From the NCBI RefSeq assembly GCF_021347895.1, contig NC_067125.1, positions 9,196,768 through 9,260,767 on the forward strand: a stretch of 64,000 nucleotides of DNA, given 5' to 3'. Made by a program: the position numbers and the translations under genes. Positions 60,676 to 64,000 of the stretch are shown piece by piece. How positions within the stretch are numbered: the first letter of the stretch is position 1; the number at the start of each line of letters is the position of its first letter. Source of the DNA: Acanthochromis polyacanthus (taxonomy: Eukaryota > Chordata > Actinopteri > Pomacentridae). Under the pieces are notes generated by a model. That model ran no database searches. It worked only from the letters and a program-made list of their open reading frames with translations, and was not told the DNA's origin.

Positions 60676-60676
60676 T
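60619..60676. repeat. (CT)n(AT)n(AG)n palindromic microsatellite
   Basis: A CT run (60619-60640), then AT (60641-60659), then AG (60660-60676). The flanking runs are complementary, so the whole 58 bp is a near-perfect palindrome. Confidence 0.95.
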
Positions 60677-61169
60677 ATGCATGTTTATGATTTAAATATT
60701 TGCAAAACTTCAGTCTACGCAATTAGACTTAAATCAATCTTCAACACAGTGTACATATCTGCAATTTTGATTCTTGACCATTCAAACAATGACAACAATG
60801 CATTTTCAGTTGTATGATGAGGTCTGTTAAGTAGATTAATTTGCAGCTGTAGTATTTAAAATGTAGCAAATATTGGATGTTTTGCGAAGGTTCCCTTTAT
60901 GGATGGATGGATGGCAAGATCTTATAGCTTGTTTCATAACTGAATTTGTTGGTTTACCACCATAAAAACTAAGCAGTTACTGTTCTAGACAGATATATAA
61001 GCTAAACAAAGCTGTAGTTTTTCTTTCTTTTTTTTAACAAAGCAAGCACTTTATATGGGTCAGTACTTATACACTCACCTATAGTGCCTTCTTGGGAACA
61101 CATTAGCATCTGATTATTCGTGTAATTATCCAATCAGCAAACACCACCAGTACCAGTGTTTCATGTCTA

Positions 61170-61260
61170 CAATTTCATTTAGCAGGTGCTTTTATCCAAA
61201 GCAACGTATGTCTGAGAGTAGATGCAACACAAGCAAGCATCTAGTCAGGAGAAATCAACC
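61170..61260 (-). repeat. Diverged copy of the 14170-14245 repeat tail
   Basis: CATTTAGCAGGTGCTTTTAT then CCAAAGCAACGTA is the reverse complement of a CGTxGCTTTGGAxAAAAGCxxCTGCTAAATG tail like that at 14188-14220. It is only a fragment. Confidence 0.5.
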
Positions 61261-64000
61261 TGGATAAGAGCCATGAATCTGTGTTCACACGAGATTAGTA
61301 TTACCTCGGGACCAATGGTGATTTGTAATAACTGTGGAAGATGTCTGTGATCCTAATCCCGTGTGAATGTGTCATGTATGTTATTTGTAAAAAAATAAAA
61401 AATCCACTGCAAATTGCCTACCATATTTCGCCAGACATCGATGTCCTGTGATAATATTAGCCCCCTGTGAATCTGCCTCTCAGTGACTAAGGAATATTTT
61501 AGTGTTTTTTAAAAAAAAATTTTATTGTGCGCCTTTTTCTACCTCTTTCCCGGTTGAGTTATGGAGGCTGTGGTGGAAATTATTGACAGCATTTTAGGCG
61601 CAAATGTATGAGTAGGCCTATACACAACAGGCCTGGGGACCATTCACAGAAACGGCAAAATCAGATCAACAAGAAGAGGGAAATTTTGGATACTGAGATG
61701 GGTGATGTGTAGCAGCATGCAGTATGAATATCTTTCAGCAGGCTTAATACAAATGCCCTGATGGCCCGTTTTCCCAGCAAGGCTGTCCGATGTTCTCAAG
61801 TCGTGTTGCTGCTTTGACATATTTACTGTTGCCATGACAACTGCATACTAAGTTAAAAGTGGATGTTGCTTTGACATCACATCCGGGCTGCAATGTTCGA
61901 GTAAAATACAGATTTCGCTTATCCAGTGCAAATGTGCTGCAAGAAACACAGATGTAGGGGGGTAATTCACAAATTAACAGATCCCCAGGAAATACTATTC
62001 CCGTGTGAGTAGTACATAAGACAAGTCAGGATCCTCAAACATGTCATGACTGTTGCGGTTGTGCTTGTTGGTGTTGGCAGATGAGGCGCGACAGCAGAAG
62101 ACCACGCTGGGTTCTACTGCCGTCAGCCAAGAGCAGCTATCTGAGGCTGTAGTGGGCACAGGCTCACCAACACTGGACTTTTTCTAAGATTGGAAAAATG
62201 GAGTGCTGTTTTCTGAATCTCCATTTCTGCTGAGGCTGGAGGTGAGAATCTGGCAACAGCAGCGGCATGAATGTGTGGATGGAACCCGACCTTGTATCAA
62301 CAGCCCAGGCTACTGCTGCTGCTGGTAGAACGGTTTGGGGAATTCTTTTCTTGGCACACTTTGACGCCCCTTAATAACAATCGGTCCTAGTTGAAATGCC
62401 ACATCCTATCTGAGCATTGTTGCTGACCATGTGCATCCCTTTATAGCCACAATTTATCCCTCTTTTAAAAGCTACCTCCAGCAGGGGAATGCATCTTTTC
62501 ACAAACCAAAATTCATCCCAAACTGGTTTCAGGCACATAACAGTAACTTCAGCAGACATGAGTGACCCTCAAGTCCTCTGAAATTTGCAGAATATGTGGT
62601 AGAAAAAGATATTAACCAAGGTATTCACAGCATCAGGATGCTTCTGACGAACCTACAGAATGATATGATGCAAATATATCAACATCAAGCAGAATCTAAC
62701 TGTTTCAACAACTTTTGAGATCAATTACACACAGAATTGAGGCTGTTTTGAGAGTAAAGGGAGGCCCTACCAATTATTAGCATAGCGTTCCTAATAAAGT
62801 GCTCAGTGGGTGCATAATGTGGATTTAGTGTCGCTTCAGGCTAAGAGCGAAGAAACTCTGCCAACATAAAATCAATGAGCTCCAGAGAGCATTTGTTTGG
62901 TAGTCAGATTGTGGCGGGATTTGATGGTTATTTTTTGAAAACAATTAACAAATGAGCAGTCGGCAGGTTGTGCGTCAGACAGACGACAGCGCTGCATGAC
63001 AAAACCCAAGCCCTTCTATTCATTTTAGAAATGGCAATGCACTGGAATAACTGGAGTAGCAGAGTCAGAGGAGGTCTCTGGCAAAAGCAAAACAAAATGC
63101 TTTTGTCGCAATGCATTGTGCTATATGTGCATTTTGTCATGTTACAATAATTTCCTGCACTGTGTTTTGGCATCAAAGCAGTCTCCAGACTTCATAAATT
63201 ATATTTTAGCATCACACCGGTGCATGAAAAAACATAACACCAACACAGTCAATGTGTTTCCTTCTTTTTTAGTGCAGACCTGTTTTAAGTAGTGCTGTTC
63301 TGAATATGGTTTTGTTTTCTCATGTGTCTTGATGTTTTGTCATTCACCCAATAAGAAATCTAAACAGTCTTACATAATTTGAAGTCTGGCATAATATAGT
63401 CCAAGATTTAGAGAGCAATTTTATTGCAGGAATAAAATTATCAGTGGATCCTGCTGATACTTACGGAAATAATGTTGCTTGTTATCCTGCCTATTAGGAC
63501 AGACTCAGCATCATAGGCATTTTTTTTGTCATTCTTGGTTTAAATAATGCTGAAATAACAGCTTGTAATGTTTATTTAAAAAAAGAAATTTCAATTAGTT
63601 CAATTCAGCTTTGAACTAAAACCTAAAAACCACCAAGAACGGCGCTAAGGCAATGCCATGTATTCAGGCTGATAGGGCCTCAGCCACAGGCAACAATGAA
63701 ATGCTGTCCAACTGATAGAGATGGCAAATGTCTGGCGCCTTGTCAGGAAAATGATTAGAGCTTGAGAGAACAGGTGCACTGCTATTCGTGGGAAGATGCC
63801 AGCTGGACACAGACGAAGAAACTTTGTGTGTGTGTGAAGGAGGTGAAATCAATATTCATTACAAAACCTCAGAAATGGAAATAACTCAGGCGACCATCCA
63901 CAATGGCACGAGCTCAGAGGTTAACATTATGGAATAAATCCACGGGCCGCTGCATGTGTACACGTGTGCACAGCGTGTGCCTGTTTGAGGGATTCTGCAA

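Larger units (their letters stand above)
54901..64000 (-). other. clstn2 intron, partial (more than 9.1 kb)
   Basis: The intron ends at acceptor CTCAG (54901) and its donor lies beyond the window. I searched the minus strand for a preceding LamG exon with a phase-0 donor and found none. Contents are two Tc1-like fossils, three MITEs and several microsatellites. Stretches 59420-60600, 60700-61160 and 61270-64000 have no repeat that I recognise; 59560-60080 and 63580-63990 have the balanced composition of conserved non-coding DNA, without firm support. Confidence 0.75.

Noticed and set aside
55000..64000. Search for the preceding LamG exon
   Set aside because: No minus-strand stretch with LamG-type sequence and a phase-0 donor was found, so that exon must lie outside the window.

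Overview
The window is vertebrate nuclear DNA, almost certainly from a ray-finned fish and probably a percomorph. It is intron-rich, roughly 40% GC, full of CA and other microsatellites, and littered with Tc1-like transposons, short inverted-repeat elements (MITEs), LINE remnants and tRNA-headed SINE-like repeats typical of teleosts. There are no bacterial operons, no CRISPR array and no intact viral or transposon gene.

The only protein-coding gene I can support is the 3' part of a calsyntenin gene on the minus strand, best read as clstn2 (calsyntenin-2). Nine exons were found between 54900 and 2166, every one with consensus AG/GT borders: 54738-54900, 44994-45160, 35918-36066, 24944-25155, 15563-15733, 15079-15224, 12434-12557, 4895-5079 and 2166-2384. 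Joined, they give 1536 nt: 511 residues plus a stop codon, with all split codons agreeing across the junctions. They encode the second half of the protein: the end of the LamG/LNS domain, the membrane-proximal ectodomain with paired cysteines, the transmembrane helix, the kinesin-light-chain-binding WDDS motif, and a very acidic cytoplasmic tail. The signal peptide, both cadherin domains and the first part of the LamG/LNS domain lie upstream, beyond position 64000.

Everything else is intron or 3' flank. Introns run from 338 bp to over 10 kb. Remnants include five Tc1-like transposase fossils (one split by a LINE 3' end), LINE fragments, a probable Penelope-like element tail, several MITE families, and five copies of one SINE-like repeat, all in the same orientation as the gene.

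The most unusual signal is in the 10.8-kb intron 25156-35917. Two stretches about 4.3 kb apart (core 30448-30583 and 34785-34921) are about 80% identical by eye over roughly 100 bp. They are rich in TAATTG homeodomain-type sites and do not look like any repeat I recognise. They are candidates for a duplicated intronic enhancer. In the gene itself, the second C-terminal tryptophan motif is altered (WDK instead of WDD), which may change kinesin-1 binding. Coordinates of repeats are approximate; exon borders are exact to the base as read.
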